Shown: positions 25,188 to 34,159 of the stretch, piece after piece
Layout of the letters: each line of letters begins with the position of its first letter
How positions within the stretch are numbered: the stretch's first letter is position 1
DNA from: Bradyrhizobium sp. NAS80.1
GTDB taxonomy: Bacteria > Pseudomonadota > Alphaproteobacteria > Rhizobiales > Xanthobacteraceae
Length of the DNA: 64,000 nt
Reading direction: 5' to 3'
NCBI RefSeq assembly: GCF_001908205.1
Contig: NZ_LGHL01000211.1
Span: forward strand, 1-64,000
Position numbers and translations under genes: made by a program
Notes under the pieces: generated by a model
Databases searched by the model: none
What the model was told of the DNA's origin: nothing
Seen by the model: the letters and a program-made list of their open reading frames with translations, nothing else

Positions 25188-26987
25188 ATGACTGCTCTGT
25201 CCAAAAAGCCCGCGGCAATAAGCGTGGTGCTGCCCTTCGTGTTTCGGCACTGGCTGAAGCAGCCGGGCCGCGGCCTCGTCGTCGGCGGCGGCCTGTTAGG
25301 CGCGACAGTCGCCGACCTGTTCATGCCGGTATTCTCCGGGCATCTGGTTGATGCGCTGACGCGCGGCCCATCCGATCCCGATGCGCGTCATGCGGCACTC
25401 GTTGCGTTCGGCGCCATCGTGGCGCTGGGTGCGGCCTCGATGGTGCTGCGGCTCGCGGGCCTGCAGGCGATCGTGCCGTTCACGCTGAAGATCATGTCCG
25501 AGGTCGCGCAGGATGCCTTCATGCGCGTGCAGCGCTTCTCGACCGACTGGCATGCCAACTCGTTTGCGGGCTCGACGGTACGCAAGATCACGCGCGGGAT
25601 GTGGGCGCTCGACCTCCTGAACGACACCATCCTGCTGGCGCTCCTGCCTTCGCTGGTCGTGCTGATCGGATCGATGATCCTGCTTGGCGTGCACTGGGCC
25701 TCGCTCGGCGCGGTGATCGTGCTTGGCGCGCTCGCCTATGTCACGATGACGGTGCTGTTCTCGACGCGCTACATCGCGCCGGCGGCGCGCGTCTCCAATG
25801 CCTGGGACACCAAGGTCGGCGGCACGCTGGCCGACGCGCTGACCTGCAACGCCGTCGTGAAATCCTTCGGCGCCGAGGCGCGCGAGGACGCGCGGCTTGC
25901 CCGAGTGATCAACCGCTGGCGCGTACGGGTGCGGCGAACCTGGTTTCGCTACAACTACACCGCCATGTCGCAGCTCTCGCTGCTGCTGTGCCTGCGTGCG
26001 TCCGTGATCGGCGGCTCGGTGCTGCTCTGGATGTCCGGGCATGCCTCGCCCGGCGACGTCACCTATGTGCTGACGAGCTACTACGTCATCCACGCCTATT
26101 TGCGCGACGTCGGCATGCACATCAACAACCTCCAGCGCTCCGTCAACGACATGGAGGAGCTGGTGGCGATCCATGACGAGCCGATCGGGATTAGTGACGC
26201 GGCCGACGCGCGGCCGATCGCGATCGAGGGCGGCGAGATCGTGTTCGACGATGTCACGTTCCATTACGGCGGCCATCGCGCGCCGCTCTATGACGGGCTG
26301 TCGGTGAGAATCCGTGCCGGCGAACGGGTCGGCCTCGTCGGCCGCTCCGGCTCCGGCAAGACCACCTTCGTCAAGCTGGTGCAGCGCCTCTACGACGTCT
26401 CGGGCGGCCGCGTGCTGATCGACGGGCAGGACATCGCGATGGCCACGCAGCAGTCGCTGCGCAGCCAGATCGCGATCGTGCAGCAGGACCCGATCCTGTT
26501 CCACCGCTCGCTCGCGGAGAACATCGCCTATGGCCGGCCCGGCGCCAGCCTGGAGGCGATCGAGCAGGCGGCGCGGCTCGCCAATGCGCACGACTTCATC
26601 CTGCGCCTGCCGAAGGGCTACGGCACGCTCGTCGGTGAGCGCGGCGTGAAACTGTCGGGCGGCGAGCGGCAGCGCGTGGCGCTGGCGCGTGCCTTCCTGG
26701 CCGATGCGCCGGTGCTGATCCTGGACGAGGCGACCTCGAGCCTCGATTCGGAATCGGAGGCGCTGATCCAGCAGGCCATGGAGCGGCTGATGAAGGGCCG
26801 CACCTCGATCGTGATCGCGCACCGGCTGTCGACGGTGCGCAGCCTCGATCGCATCATGGTGTTCGACCGTGGCGAGATCGTCGAGCAGGGCACCCACGCC
26901 GTGCTCGCAGGCAAGCCCGGCGGCATCTATCGCGGCCTGTTCGAGCGCCAGGTGGTGGAGCTCGGGCACATCGCAGCAGCGGAATGA
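25188..26987 (+). CDS. ABC transporter, fused permease and ATPase (exporter type)
   Basis: A 599-residue half-transporter. The N-terminal membrane domain (about 1-320) has six predicted helices. The C-terminal ATPase domain has Walker A GRSGSGKTT near residue 385, signature LSGGERQRVALARA near 489, Walker B LILDEATSSLDSE near 511, and the H-loop IAHRLSTV. The family works as a homo- or heterodimer that exports lipids, peptides or drugs from the cytoplasm. The true start is uncertain: GTG 25110, ATG 25170 and ATG 25188 are all possible and none has a strong ribosome site. A MATE gene follows 60 bp later on the same strand. Confidence 0.88.
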   Translation: MTALSKKPAAISVVLPFVFRHWLKQPGRGLVVGGGLLGATVADLFMPVFSGHLVDALTRGPSDPDARHAALVAFGAIVALGAASMVLRLAGLQAIVPFTLKIMSEVAQDAFMRVQRFSTDWHANSFAGSTVRKITRGMWALDLLNDTILLALLPSLVVLIGSMILLGVHWASLGAVIVLGALAYVTMTVLFSTRYIAPAARVSNAWDTKVGGTLADALTCNAVVKSFGAEAREDARLARVINRWRVRVRRTWFRYNYTAMSQLSLLLCLRASVIGGSVLLWMSGHASPGDVTYVLTSYYVIHAYLRDVGMHINNLQRSVNDMEELVAIHDEPIGISDAADARPIAIEGGEIVFDDVTFHYGGHRAPLYDGLSVRIRAGERVGLVGRSGSGKTTFVKLVQRLYDVSGGRVLIDGQDIAMATQQSLRSQIAIVQQDPILFHRSLAENIAYGRPGASLEAIEQAARLANAHDFILRLPKGYGTLVGERGVKLSGGERQRVALARAFLADAPVLILDEATSSLDSESEALIQQAMERLMKGRTSIVIAHRLSTVRSLDRIMVFDRGEIVEQGTHAVLAGKPGGIYRGLFERQVVELGHIAAAE

Positions 26988-27047
26988 GGAATGGCGCGTG
27001 GCTGACGGACGAATGTCCGGAGGCTACGTCGCCGGAAATGGAATGAG

Positions 27048-28454
27048 ATGAAGGACCTGACACGCGGCTCCATCGTGAGCCACATCCTCAGCATGGCGCC
27101 TCCGATCGTGGTCGGCATGATCACGATCATGATCTGCCAGCTGGTCGACCTGTACTTCGTCTCGAGCCTCGGCGATGCAGCCGTTGCCGGCGTCGCTGCG
27201 GCCGGCAACGCAGGCTTTCTCGTCAATGCCCTGATGCAGGTGCTCGGTGTCGGCACGGTTGCGCTGATGGCGCATGCCGTGGGACGCAAAGACCACGACG
27301 ATGCCAACCTCGTCTTCAACCAGTCGGTCGTCCTGTCGGTGCTGTTCGGGTTGCTGACCTTGGCGGCGGGCTTTGCGCTGTCGCGCGCCTATATGCGCGC
27401 GATCGCGGCCGACGAGGCCACGATCGAGGCTGGCACGATTTATCTTCTCTGGTTCATGCCGGCGCTGGCACTGCAATTCGCCACGCAGGTAATGGCGTCT
27501 GCGTTGCGGGCCACCGGCATCGTGCGGCCGACCATGCTGGTGCAGGCGCTTGCCGTCGTCATCAACATCGCGCTGGCGCCGGTCCTGATCCTGGGCTGGG
27601 GCACCGGTCATGCGCTCGGTGTTGCCGGTGCGGGGCTCGCAAGCTCGATCGCCGTCTTCGTCGGCGTGGTGATGCTGCTCGCGTATTTCCGGAAGCTGGA
27701 GCGCTATGTCGCATTCCATCCCGCACAATGGCGTCCGCAGCTTGCGCAATGGAGGAGGATCCTCAATGTCGGCCTGCCCGCGGGCGGCGAGTTCGCGATG
27801 ATCTTCATCTTCATGGCCGTGGTCTATTACGTGCTGAGCGATTTCGGCCCGGCAGCCCAGGCCGGATTTGGCATCGGCACGCGCGTCCTCGGCCTGATCC
27901 AGATGCCGGCGCTCGCGGTGGCCCTCGCCGCAGGACCGATCGCCGGCCAGAACTTCGGCGCCGGCAACGGCGCGCGGGTGCGGGAAACCTTCGTCAAGGC
28001 GGCGTTGATCGTCACGGCCGTAATGATCGTCTTCCTGCTTCTTGCGCAGTTCACACCGGGTCTGCTGCTGGCCGGCTTCTCGAACGACCAGGAGACCATG
28101 ACGGTCGCGTTTCTGTTCCTGCGGATCATCTCGTTCAACATGGTCGCACAGGGGCTGATCTTCACCTGCTCCAGCATGTTCCAGGGGCTCGGCAACACCA
28201 AGCCGGTGTTGTGGAGTTCGGCGACGCGAGTCCTGACGTATTCGCTGCCGGCGATCTGGCTCTCGACGCTGCCTGGCTTCCGGATGGAGCACGTATGGTA
28301 CCTGTCGAACGCGGCAACGACGCTGCAGGCCGTACTGAGCTTGTGGTTGTTACATCGCGAATTCGGGAAGCGCCTTGTGTTGCCGCCGCAGGAGAAGGCT
28401 GCGGAGCCGGCGGCCCCGGAGCCGGTTGCGCCTCGCGCTCGCGAGCCTGCGTAG
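27048..28454 (+). CDS. MATE-family multidrug/Na+ efflux transporter
   Basis: A 468-residue membrane protein with about 12 hydrophobic segments. It opens MKDLTRGSIVSHILSMAPPI, typical of MATE/NorM proteins, followed by QLVDLYFVSSLGDAAVAG and the repeated-half FGPAAQAGFGIGTRVLG. It exchanges cationic compounds against Na+ or H+. The ABC exporter ends 60 bp upstream, so the two are likely co-transcribed. The C-terminal tail is Ala/Pro/Glu-rich. Confidence 0.9.
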   Translation: MKDLTRGSIVSHILSMAPPIVVGMITIMICQLVDLYFVSSLGDAAVAGVAAAGNAGFLVNALMQVLGVGTVALMAHAVGRKDHDDANLVFNQSVVLSVLFGLLTLAAGFALSRAYMRAIAADEATIEAGTIYLLWFMPALALQFATQVMASALRATGIVRPTMLVQALAVVINIALAPVLILGWGTGHALGVAGAGLASSIAVFVGVVMLLAYFRKLERYVAFHPAQWRPQLAQWRRILNVGLPAGGEFAMIFIFMAVVYYVLSDFGPAAQAGFGIGTRVLGLIQMPALAVALAAGPIAGQNFGAGNGARVRETFVKAALIVTAVMIVFLLLAQFTPGLLLAGFSNDQETMTVAFLFLRIISFNMVAQGLIFTCSSMFQGLGNTKPVLWSSATRVLTYSLPAIWLSTLPGFRMEHVWYLSNAATTLQAVLSLWLLHREFGKRLVLPPQEKAAEPAAPEPVAPRAREPA

Positions 28455-28467
28455 CGACAGCTTGTTG

Positions 28468-28507
28468 CATCCCCACGGCTCCGGTTGATTGCGGTGCCGT
28501 GGGGATG
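28468..28507. terminator. 12-bp perfect hairpin between convergent genes
   Basis: CATCCCCACGGC (28468-28479) pairs perfectly with GCCGTGGGGATG (28496-28507) around a 16-base loop. It lies between the ends of the MATE gene (+) and the TauE-like gene (-). There is no long T-run, so it may be an intrinsic stop of low efficiency or a transcript-end stabiliser for either strand. Confidence 0.5.
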
Positions 28508-28542
28508 GCCGAAGGAGTGCTCGCACTTCGCTCGAAAACGCG

Positions 28543-29286
28543 CTAATGCGCACCGATGCTGTTCCAGACGAGGCCGAGGCCCGACAGGAACAGCAAGCCG
28601 AGCACGACATCGCCAAAATGCTTGTCGCTCAGCGCATGATAGACGCGCGCGCCGGCCCATGCGCCGATCAGCGTGCCCGGAAACGCGACCAGCGCGAGCC
28701 AGACCACGTTGAACGCCACGAGGCCAGAGGCCGTCTGCAACACCAGCGCAGCGGCGAGCACGGTGAAATTGAAGAGCTGGAAGATGCCGCGCCGCTCGTG
28801 CTTGTTCCAGCCGCGGATGTTGGCCCACAGGATCGGTAGCGGACCCGATAGTCCCGCAAGCCCACCCAGAATGCCGCCGGCAAAGCCGATCGCCCCATCG
28901 GCGATCCGGCCGCCGAACTTGAAGGAAAGCGGCCTCTTGTTCAGGTACAGCGCGCTCGAGAAGATCAGGAGCAGCACGCCGACGCTCAGCTTGAACACTT
29001 TCGGATCGGCGGAGGCGACCATCGTGGTCCCGAGCGGCACGCCGATCAGTCCGCCGATCAGGAACGGCCAGACCAGCGAGAGATCAAAGCTCTTCCACAT
29101 CGACGGCAGCGTCGAGGTCTGCGCGATCACCGAGCAGATCAGCACCAGGGGCACCGCGAGCGAGGGCGGCAGGACGTAGAGCCAGATGCCGAGCGCCATC
29201 AGCGCCGTACCGAATCCGGCCAGCCCCGAGACGAAGCCGCCGGCCAGCGCGCCGAACAACAGCAGCGCGTAAGTGATCGTTTCCAC
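28543..29286 (-). CDS. TauE/SafE-family sulfite/organosulfonate exporter-like protein
   Basis: A 247-residue inner-membrane protein starting at GTG 29286. About eight hydrophobic segments; the two-fold internal repeat is visible in GALAGGFVSGLAGFGTALMA and GGILGGLAGLSGPLPILW, the hallmark of the family. Members carry sulfite, sulfoacetate or other anions; the specific substrate cannot be told. It is convergent with the MATE gene. Confidence 0.88.
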   Translation of the reverse strand: METITYALLLFGALAGGFVSGLAGFGTALMALGIWLYVLPPSLAVPLVLICSVIAQTSTLPSMWKSFDLSLVWPFLIGGLIGVPLGTTMVASADPKVFKLSVGVLLLIFSSALYLNKRPLSFKFGGRIADGAIGFAGGILGGLAGLSGPLPILWANIRGWNKHERRGIFQLFNFTVLAAALVLQTASGLVAFNVVWLALVAFPGTLIGAWAGARVYHALSDKHFGDVVLGLLFLSGLGLVWNSIGAH

Positions 29287-29517
29287 CAGTGAATTCCTGT
29301 CGTTGCCGGCGATGTCCAGGTGTCGACCGCCGTTCGGCGCATAGCACAGATGCAGCCGGGAAGGGCAATTTCAAAACCGCACGCAAGCGTGATGCCCGAG
29401 GACGGGCGTTTGCGGAAGACGCGCCTACATCATGGTCGAACAGCATTTTTGGGGCCCCGCGGCAAGCCACGTCGCGCTTTGGTTGGTCTGTCCCCGATGA
29501 GATGATGGAGCATGATC

Positions 29518-29778
29518 ATGATCCGTACGAACATGGCCGTCGCGGCCGCGCTGCTGTCGGCGGCGGCCTTGATGCCGACTTTCGCGCAGGCGCAGTTTTC
29601 CGAGCCTGCGGCCTATCAGGCCGCCCATCCTGATCGCGACGTGCTGAATGGCGGCCAGCTCACGCCTGCGGCGCGCGCGGCCCGCGGCGAGCCGGTGATG
29701 TCGAGTGATGCCTACGCGGCCTATCCGCCGCCCGTTGCGCCGGTCGTGCGCCCCCGCCATCGCCGTCACCACCAATAG
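29518..29778 (+). CDS. Small secreted protein, 86 residues
   Basis: ATG 29518 was chosen over ATG 29512 because the GGAG site at 29507-29510 is then 7 bases away; the upstream ATG is only 1 base away. A signal peptide (MIRTNMAVAAALLSAAALMP, cleavage after AQA) is followed by a short mature region rich in Ala, Pro and Tyr, ending with a basic His/Arg-rich PRHRRHHQ. It is similar in style to DUF4148-type small periplasmic proteins but not clearly one. Function unknown. It ends 4 bp before the convergent MocR gene. Confidence 0.65.
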   Translation: MIRTNMAVAAALLSAAALMPTFAQAQFSEPAAYQAAHPDRDVLNGGQLTPAARAARGEPVMSSDAYAAYPPPVAPVVRPRHRRHHQ

Positions 29779-29782
29779 CCGC

Positions 29783-31168
29783 CTAGACGATCTGCCTCGT
29801 CTCGGCGGGCTTGTGCAGCGCGCCGACCAGGATGCGCAGCGCCTCCGTCAATTCCGATCTGTTCCGTGCCGCCCCGAGCGAGACCCGCGCCGCATGCGGC
29901 GGTGTCCCGTCGACTGTGAAGGCATCGCCGGCGACGACCGCGAGTCCGTTTCGCAAGAGATGCGCCGCGATGTCGGGTCGCCCCTCCGGCAGCCGCAGCC
30001 AGAGATGATGGGCCGCGGGCTTGGCCAGGAATTGAAAGCCCTTCAGCGCTCGCTGCGCGAGCTGCTGGCGACCGACAGCCTCGTTGCGGATGGCAGTGAT
30101 GATGCGGTCGGCGATGCCGTTCTCGATCCAATGCGTCACCAGCGCGACCATCAGCGGCGCCGGCATCTGCACCGTCGCCTGCAAATGGCTGCGCATCTGA
30201 AGCTGCACTGCGTTGTCGGGCGTCAGCAGATAGGCGACGCGCAGCGCGGGTGCGATGCATTTTGACAGCGTGGTCGCAAGATATGTGCGCTCCGGAATGA
30301 GGTTGGCGATCGGCGATGCCGAGCGGTCGAGCAGCCCGTAGGCATCGTCCTCGATCAGCATCGTATCGGCATCGCGGATGATCTTTGCGATCGCGCTGCG
30401 CCGCTCAGGCGACAGCGTCGCGGTGGTCGGGTTGTGCAGCGTCGGAATGAGATAGACGGCCTTCGCCCTGTGCGTGCCGCAAGCCTTCGCCAGCGCATCG
30501 GGCAGGATGCCGCCGTCATCCATGGCGACACTGATGAGCTTGACGCCGAGTTGCGCTGCGGCGGCCTTGATGCCGGGGAAGGTGAGGGCCTCGGTGAGCA
30601 CGACGTCGCCGGGCCGCGCGAGATGAGCGAGCAGATTGAACAGGATCGTTTGCGCGCCGGGAAAGATCACGAGCTTGTCGGCGTGCGCGTGCGGAACGCG
30701 TGCGCGCATCCAGCGCGCCGCGACCTCGCGTTCATGCGCGCTGCCGCCGGGCGGCTGGTAGTTCAGGAACGCGGTCAGGCCCGATTGCGCGCGAATGGCT
30801 TCCATTCCGGCGATGATGCGCTCGTCAAGCTGCGCTTCGAGCGGATGCGGCGGCACGTTCATCGAGAGGTCTATCGCGACGGGATGCGGCAGGTCGACCG
30901 CGCGGCGCGCGCTGGTCTCCGACACGAACGAGCCTTGTCCGACGCGGGCCTCCATGATGCCGCGGCGCCGCGCCTCGGTGTAGGCGCGCGTCACCGTGGT
31001 GAGGTCGATGCCGAGCGCCTTGGCCAGGGCGCGCTGCGTCGGCAGCTGCTGGCCGCGCACCAGCCGGCCGGCGGCGATGTCGGCTTCCATGGCCTCGACG
31101 ATGCGCTGGTAGCGCGGCCCGCTCAGCTCCGAGATTGTAGGGGTCCAGTCCATGCAATTTAGGCCCAT
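29783..31168 (-). CDS. MocR-family regulator: GntR HTH plus aminotransferase domain
   Basis: A 461-residue fusion. An N-terminal GntR-type winged helix (about 12-85; QLPTQRALAKALGIDLTTVT) is joined to a fold-type I PLP domain. Core motifs: GAQTILFNLLAHLARPGDVV, LIPTLHNPTTATLS, and TTLSKCIAPALRVAYL with the PLP lysine Lys303. MocR proteins use PLP or amino compounds as effector and bind direct repeats to control a neighbouring gene. ATG 31168 follows AAAGGAT closely; ATG 31153 is an alternative. It is divergent from the DUF983 gene. Confidence 0.9.
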   Translation of the reverse strand: MGLNCMDWTPTISELSGPRYQRIVEAMEADIAAGRLVRGQQLPTQRALAKALGIDLTTVTRAYTEARRRGIMEARVGQGSFVSETSARRAVDLPHPVAIDLSMNVPPHPLEAQLDERIIAGMEAIRAQSGLTAFLNYQPPGGSAHEREVAARWMRARVPHAHADKLVIFPGAQTILFNLLAHLARPGDVVLTEALTFPGIKAAAAQLGVKLISVAMDDGGILPDALAKACGTHRAKAVYLIPTLHNPTTATLSPERRSAIAKIIRDADTMLIEDDAYGLLDRSASPIANLIPERTYLATTLSKCIAPALRVAYLLTPDNAVQLQMRSHLQATVQMPAPLMVALVTHWIENGIADRIITAIRNEAVGRQQLAQRALKGFQFLAKPAAHHLWLRLPEGRPDIAAHLLRNGLAVVAGDAFTVDGTPPHAARVSLGAARNRSELTEALRILVGALHKPAETRQIV

Positions 31169-31178
31169 ATCCTTTGAA

Positions 31179-31208
31179 TGTATGGATACAAGATATTATT
31201 GTATGGAT
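31179..31208. promoter_or_regulatory. Putative MocR operator: direct repeat TGTATGGAT x2 plus inverted repeat
   Basis: Two identical 9-mers TGTATGGAT start at 31179 and 31200, exactly 21 bp apart (two helical turns). Across them runs an inverted repeat ATACAA-N7-TTGTAT (31186-31204). MocR regulators usually bind direct repeats, so this is a natural operator for the divergent regulator. It is only 11 bp upstream of the regulator start. Confidence 0.65.
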
Positions 31209-31232
31209 CGTCGAAAAGGAAGAGGTGTGGTC

Positions 31233-31667
31233 ATGGCGACCGGGTCGATCTCTCTGGCGAAGGCGATGTGGCGCGGTTTTCGCGGCAAGTGCCCGAACTG
31301 CGGCGAAGGACATCTGTTCGGCCGTTTCCTCAAAGTGGCCGACACCTGCGACCATTGCGGCGAGGAGCTGTTTCACCAGCGTGCCGACGACTTTCCCGCC
31401 TATCTCGTCATCGTCGTGGTTGGCCATCTCGTGGTGCCTGCGATCCTCGCGGTCGAGACCGCCTATGCGCCGGCCATCTGGCTGCAATTGGCGGTGTGGC
31501 TGCCGGTGACGCTGTTCGCATCGCTCGGGCTGCTGCAACCGACCAAGGGCGCCATCGTCGGACTGCAATGGCAGGTCGGCATGCATGGCTTCGAGGCGAG
31601 CAAGCGTCGCCGCGAAGGCGGTGAGCTTGCGCCGGTGCTGGTCAAAGCGGACACGCGCGCCGCCTGA
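31233..31667 (+). CDS. DUF983 membrane protein with zinc-ribbon-like cysteines
   Basis: A 144-residue protein from ATG 31233, with GGAAGAGG upstream. The N-terminus has two Cys pairs, GKCPNCGEGHLFGRF and CDHCGEEL, likely a zinc ribbon. Two transmembrane segments follow (about YLVIVVVGHLVVPAILAV and LQLAVWLPVTLFASLGLL). DUF983 proteins are sometimes near cytochrome oxidase assembly genes, but none is nearby. It is divergent from a MocR regulator with a shared operator, so it may be that regulator's target. Confidence 0.82.
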   Translation: MATGSISLAKAMWRGFRGKCPNCGEGHLFGRFLKVADTCDHCGEELFHQRADDFPAYLVIVVVGHLVVPAILAVETAYAPAIWLQLAVWLPVTLFASLGLLQPTKGAIVGLQWQVGMHGFEASKRRREGGELAPVLVKADTRAA

Positions 31668-31694
31668 GCGGCCGCGGCGTCGGTTAGTGTTCTC

Positions 31695-31799
31695 CGTCAT
31701 TCCGGGGCTCGCGAAGCGAGAGCCCGGAATCCATTCCTCCACTGACTCTGCGGCCCGATGGATTCCGGGTCCGATGCTGCGCATCGCCCCGGAATGACG
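31695..31799. repeat. Palindromic repeat, GTCATTCCGGGG family
   Basis: Outer arms CGTCATTCCGGGGC and GCCCCGGAATGACG are exact complements; an inner hairpin CTCGCGAAGCGAGAG is nested. It is one of several copies in the window (34051, 49485 and a partial copy at the right edge). Noncoding. Confidence 0.88.
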
Positions 31800-31805
31800 G
31801 TGGCC

Positions 31806-31846
31806 AAAAATGGTGAGGGGTCCGATGCGTCAGCACCGAACCCCTC
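31806..31846 (-). terminator. Terminator of RNase P RNA
   Basis: On the minus strand, a GAGGGGT...ACCCCTC stem (arms 31841-31846 and 31815-31820, extendable) is followed by ACCATTTTT, a U-tract ending at 31806. It lies just downstream of the 3' end of the rnpB gene. Confidence 0.65.
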
Positions 31847-31854
31847 GTTGCAAG

Positions 31855-32287
31855 ATATCAGCCGGCCTGTAAGCCGGGTTCTGTAGGGCACCGTCCGCTT
31901 GCGCGAACGATACGTGACGGCCATTCCTCTGGGACCATGTTTGCACATGGCCTCGAGCAACCTACCCGGACGGCGGGCCTGACATCGCCCCGCGGCGTTA
32001 TCGCTTTCGCGAACAGCCCGCTTAAGCCGTCCCTATTCGGTTTTGCTCCCGGTGGGGTTTACCATGCCGGCTCCGTTGCCGCAGCCGCGGTGCGCTCTTA
32101 CCGCACCTTTTCACCCTTACCTCGCCATGCCACGAAGGGGCGACGGCGGGCGGTTCGTTCTCTGTGGCACTTTCCCTGGGGTTGCCCCCGCCGGACGTTA
32201 TCCGGCACCGCATGTCAAGGGAGCCCGGACTTTCCTCCCCGGCGGCCTTTCGGCACCTGCCGGAGCGGCCGTCCGGCCGACTGACGG
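31855..32287 (-). ncRNA. rnpB: RNase P RNA (class A)
   Basis: Read on the minus strand, the sequence has the invariant GAGGAAAGTCCGGGCTCC near its 5' end and AGAACCCGGCTTACAGGC near the 3' end. The 5' segment CAGTCGGCC pairs with the 3' GGCCGGCTG to form P1. The gene is about 430 bases, typical of alphaproteobacterial type A. It is the catalytic RNA that trims tRNA 5' leaders. The ends are set by P1 pairing and could be off by a few bases. Confidence 0.93.
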
Positions 32288-32434
32288 CTTACGCATGGAG
32301 CATTTGTGACGGTTTCGTCAAGGCGATATCGCCGCGCACGATCTGCCCGAAATAATTTATCCTGAAGATGTCGTTTGGAGCGTGCCCCGTCCGACAGGAT
32401 GTCGGCGATGAAGCCGAACAACAGGAGTTAAGCG

Positions 32435-32788
32435 ATGCAATATCTGCTGATGATCTACCAGAACGAGGTCGAATACGCGAAGAACGATGCTGCCACGGCC
32501 CAGAAGCTGTTAGCCGAATATCAGACCTTTACCCAAAGCATCATCCAGAGCGGCAATTTCAAGGCCGGCGATCGGCTGCGGCCGACCACGACCGCGACGA
32601 CGGTCCGCGTGCGCGACGGCAAGATGTTGACGACCGACGGCCCGTTTGCGGAAACGCGCGAGCAGCTTGGCGGCTACTATCTGATCGAAGCCAAGGATTT
32701 GAACGCGGCGATCGAGATTGCCGCGCGCATTCCGAGCGCGCGCATCGGCTCGATCGAGGTGCGGCCGATCTGGGTCTACGACAAGTGA
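32435..32788 (+). CDS. YciI-related (DGPF) protein
   Basis: A 117-residue protein with a clean AGGAG site before ATG 32435. It begins [14 protein letters not shown] and has the hallmark [21 protein letters not shown], the DGPF motif, then [11 protein letters not shown]. It is a ferredoxin-like YCII/DGPF fold. Genes of this type are repeatedly found beside ECF sigma factors of the ECF42 group; here the sigma gene starts 23 bp downstream. The biochemical role is not established. Confidence 0.9.
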   Translation: MQYLLMIYQNEVEYAKNDAATAQKLLAEYQTFTQSIIQSGNFKAGDRLRPTTTATTVRVRDGKMLTTDGPFAETREQLGGYYLIEAKDLNAAIEIAARIPSARIGSIEVRPIWVYDK

Positions 32789-32810
32789 CGGCCGGGCCGC
32801 GCATCGACGC

Positions 32811-34046
32811 ATGACCCCGGGCGACATCGACAAGATCTTCCGCGACGAGGCGGGGCGGGCGCTGGCCACGCTGATCCGCCTCGTCGGGGATTTCGATCTC
32901 GCCGAGGACGCGCTGCAGGATGCCTTCGCGGTTGCGCTCGAACGCTGGTCGACGTGCGAGCTGCCCGACAATCCGCGCGCCTGGCTCGTCAATGTCGGCC
33001 GCAACAAGGCGATCGACCGCATCCGGCGGCAGGCCGCCTTTCGCGGCAAGCAACAGGCGCTCCTGCACGAGCTGGAGCTCGATGCGCAAGCGCCTGACGA
33101 GCCGCCGGCGATGCTCGACGACGACATGCTGCGGTTGATCTTCACTTGCTGCCATCCCGCGTTCGCGCCGGAAGTCCAGGTTGCGCTGACGCTGCGCACC
33201 GTCTGCGGCCTCTCGACCGCGCAGGTCGCGCGCGCCTTCCTCGTCGGTGAGGATGCGATGGCGCAGCGGCTGGTCCGCGCCAAGCAGAAAATCAGGCTCG
33301 CAGGCATTCCCTATGAGGTGCCCGAGCGCGCCGCGTTGGCGCCGCGGCTCGATGGCGTGCTCGCCGTGATCTATCTCGTTTTCACCGAAGGCTATGTCGC
33401 AACCTCTGGCGCGGACCTGATGCGGCCGGACCTCGCGGTCGAAGCCATCCGGCTCGGCCGTCTGCTCGACCGGCTGATCCCTGACCGCGCGGGGATCAAG
33501 GGCCTGCTCGCGTTGATGCTGCTGCATGATGCGCGGCGCGCCGGGCGCGAGACCGCGGCCGGTGACATCGTCCTGCTGGAAGAGCAGGACCGCACGCTCT
33601 GGAATCGCGCGCAGATCGAGGAAGGCTCGCGGCTGGTGGACGATGCGCTGCGCGTGCCCGGACGTCCGCACGCCTATGCGGTGCAGGCGGCGGTCGCGGC
33701 GCTGCACGCCCGCGCACCGAGTTTCGAAGAGACCGACTGGCCGCAGATTGCCGGACTCTACGAAGTGCTGCTACGCATCAGCCCGTCGCCGGTGATCGAG
33801 CTCAATCACGCTGCCGCAGTATCGATGGTCGACGGTCCGGCCCGCGCGCTGGATCTGGTCGATGCGATCACCGCGCGCGGCGGGCTGGAGGGCTATGAGA
33901 TGTTGCCGGCGGTGCGCGCGGATCTGTTGCGGCGGCTCGGCCGCAAGGACGAAGCGCGCAAGGCCTATCGCGCGGCGACGGAGGCGACGCAGCTCGAGCC
34001 GTTGCGGCGGCTGTATGCGCGGCGGGTGAGGGAGATGGACAACTAG
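32811..34046 (+). CDS. ECF sigma factor of the ECF42 type with long C-terminal TPR-like extension
   Basis: A 411-residue protein from ATG 32811. Region 2 is visible in [20 protein letters not shown] then [20 protein letters not shown], and region 4 in [19 protein letters not shown] then [14 protein letters not shown]. About 220 residues follow region 4, with TPR-like helices ([40 protein letters not shown]). ECF42 factors carry such a C-terminal regulatory domain in place of an anti-sigma factor. It is paired with the DGPF gene just upstream, which it is likely to control. The frame upstream to 32718 overlaps that gene and was rejected. Confidence 0.88.
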   Translation: MTPGDIDKIFRDEAGRALATLIRLVGDFDLAEDALQDAFAVALERWSTCELPDNPRAWLVNVGRNKAIDRIRRQAAFRGKQQALLHELELDAQAPDEPPAMLDDDMLRLIFTCCHPAFAPEVQVALTLRTVCGLSTAQVARAFLVGEDAMAQRLVRAKQKIRLAGIPYEVPERAALAPRLDGVLAVIYLVFTEGYVATSGADLMRPDLAVEAIRLGRLLDRLIPDRAGIKGLLALMLLHDARRAGRETAAGDIVLLEEQDRTLWNRAQIEEGSRLVDDALRVPGRPHAYAVQAAVAALHARAPSFEETDWPQIAGLYEVLLRISPSPVIELNHAAAVSMVDGPARALDLVDAITARGGLEGYEMLPAVRADLLRRLGRKDEARKAYRAATEATQLEPLRRLYARRVREMDN

Positions 34047-34050
34047 TACT

Positions 34051-34149
34051 GTCATTCCGGGGCGATGCGAAGCATCGAACCCGGAATCTCGAGATTCTCA
34101 GGTGCGCAACTGCGCACCATAGTTCGCACTTCGTGCGCCCCGGAATGAC
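34051..34149. repeat. Palindromic repeat, GTCATTCCGGGG family
   Basis: Outer arms GTCATTCCGGGGCG and CGCCCCGGAATGAC are complementary, with nested hairpins GATGCGAAGCATC, GAATCTCGAGATTC and GGTGCGCAACTGCGCACC. It lies between the convergent ends of the ECF42 gene and the amidase gene. Confidence 0.88.
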
Positions 34150-34159
34150 GGCTGCGCCG

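Noticed and set aside
25296-26969. 557-codon minus-strand frame opposite the ABC exporter
   Set aside because: The other strand has all ABC motifs, and this frame shows only charged low-complexity sequence.
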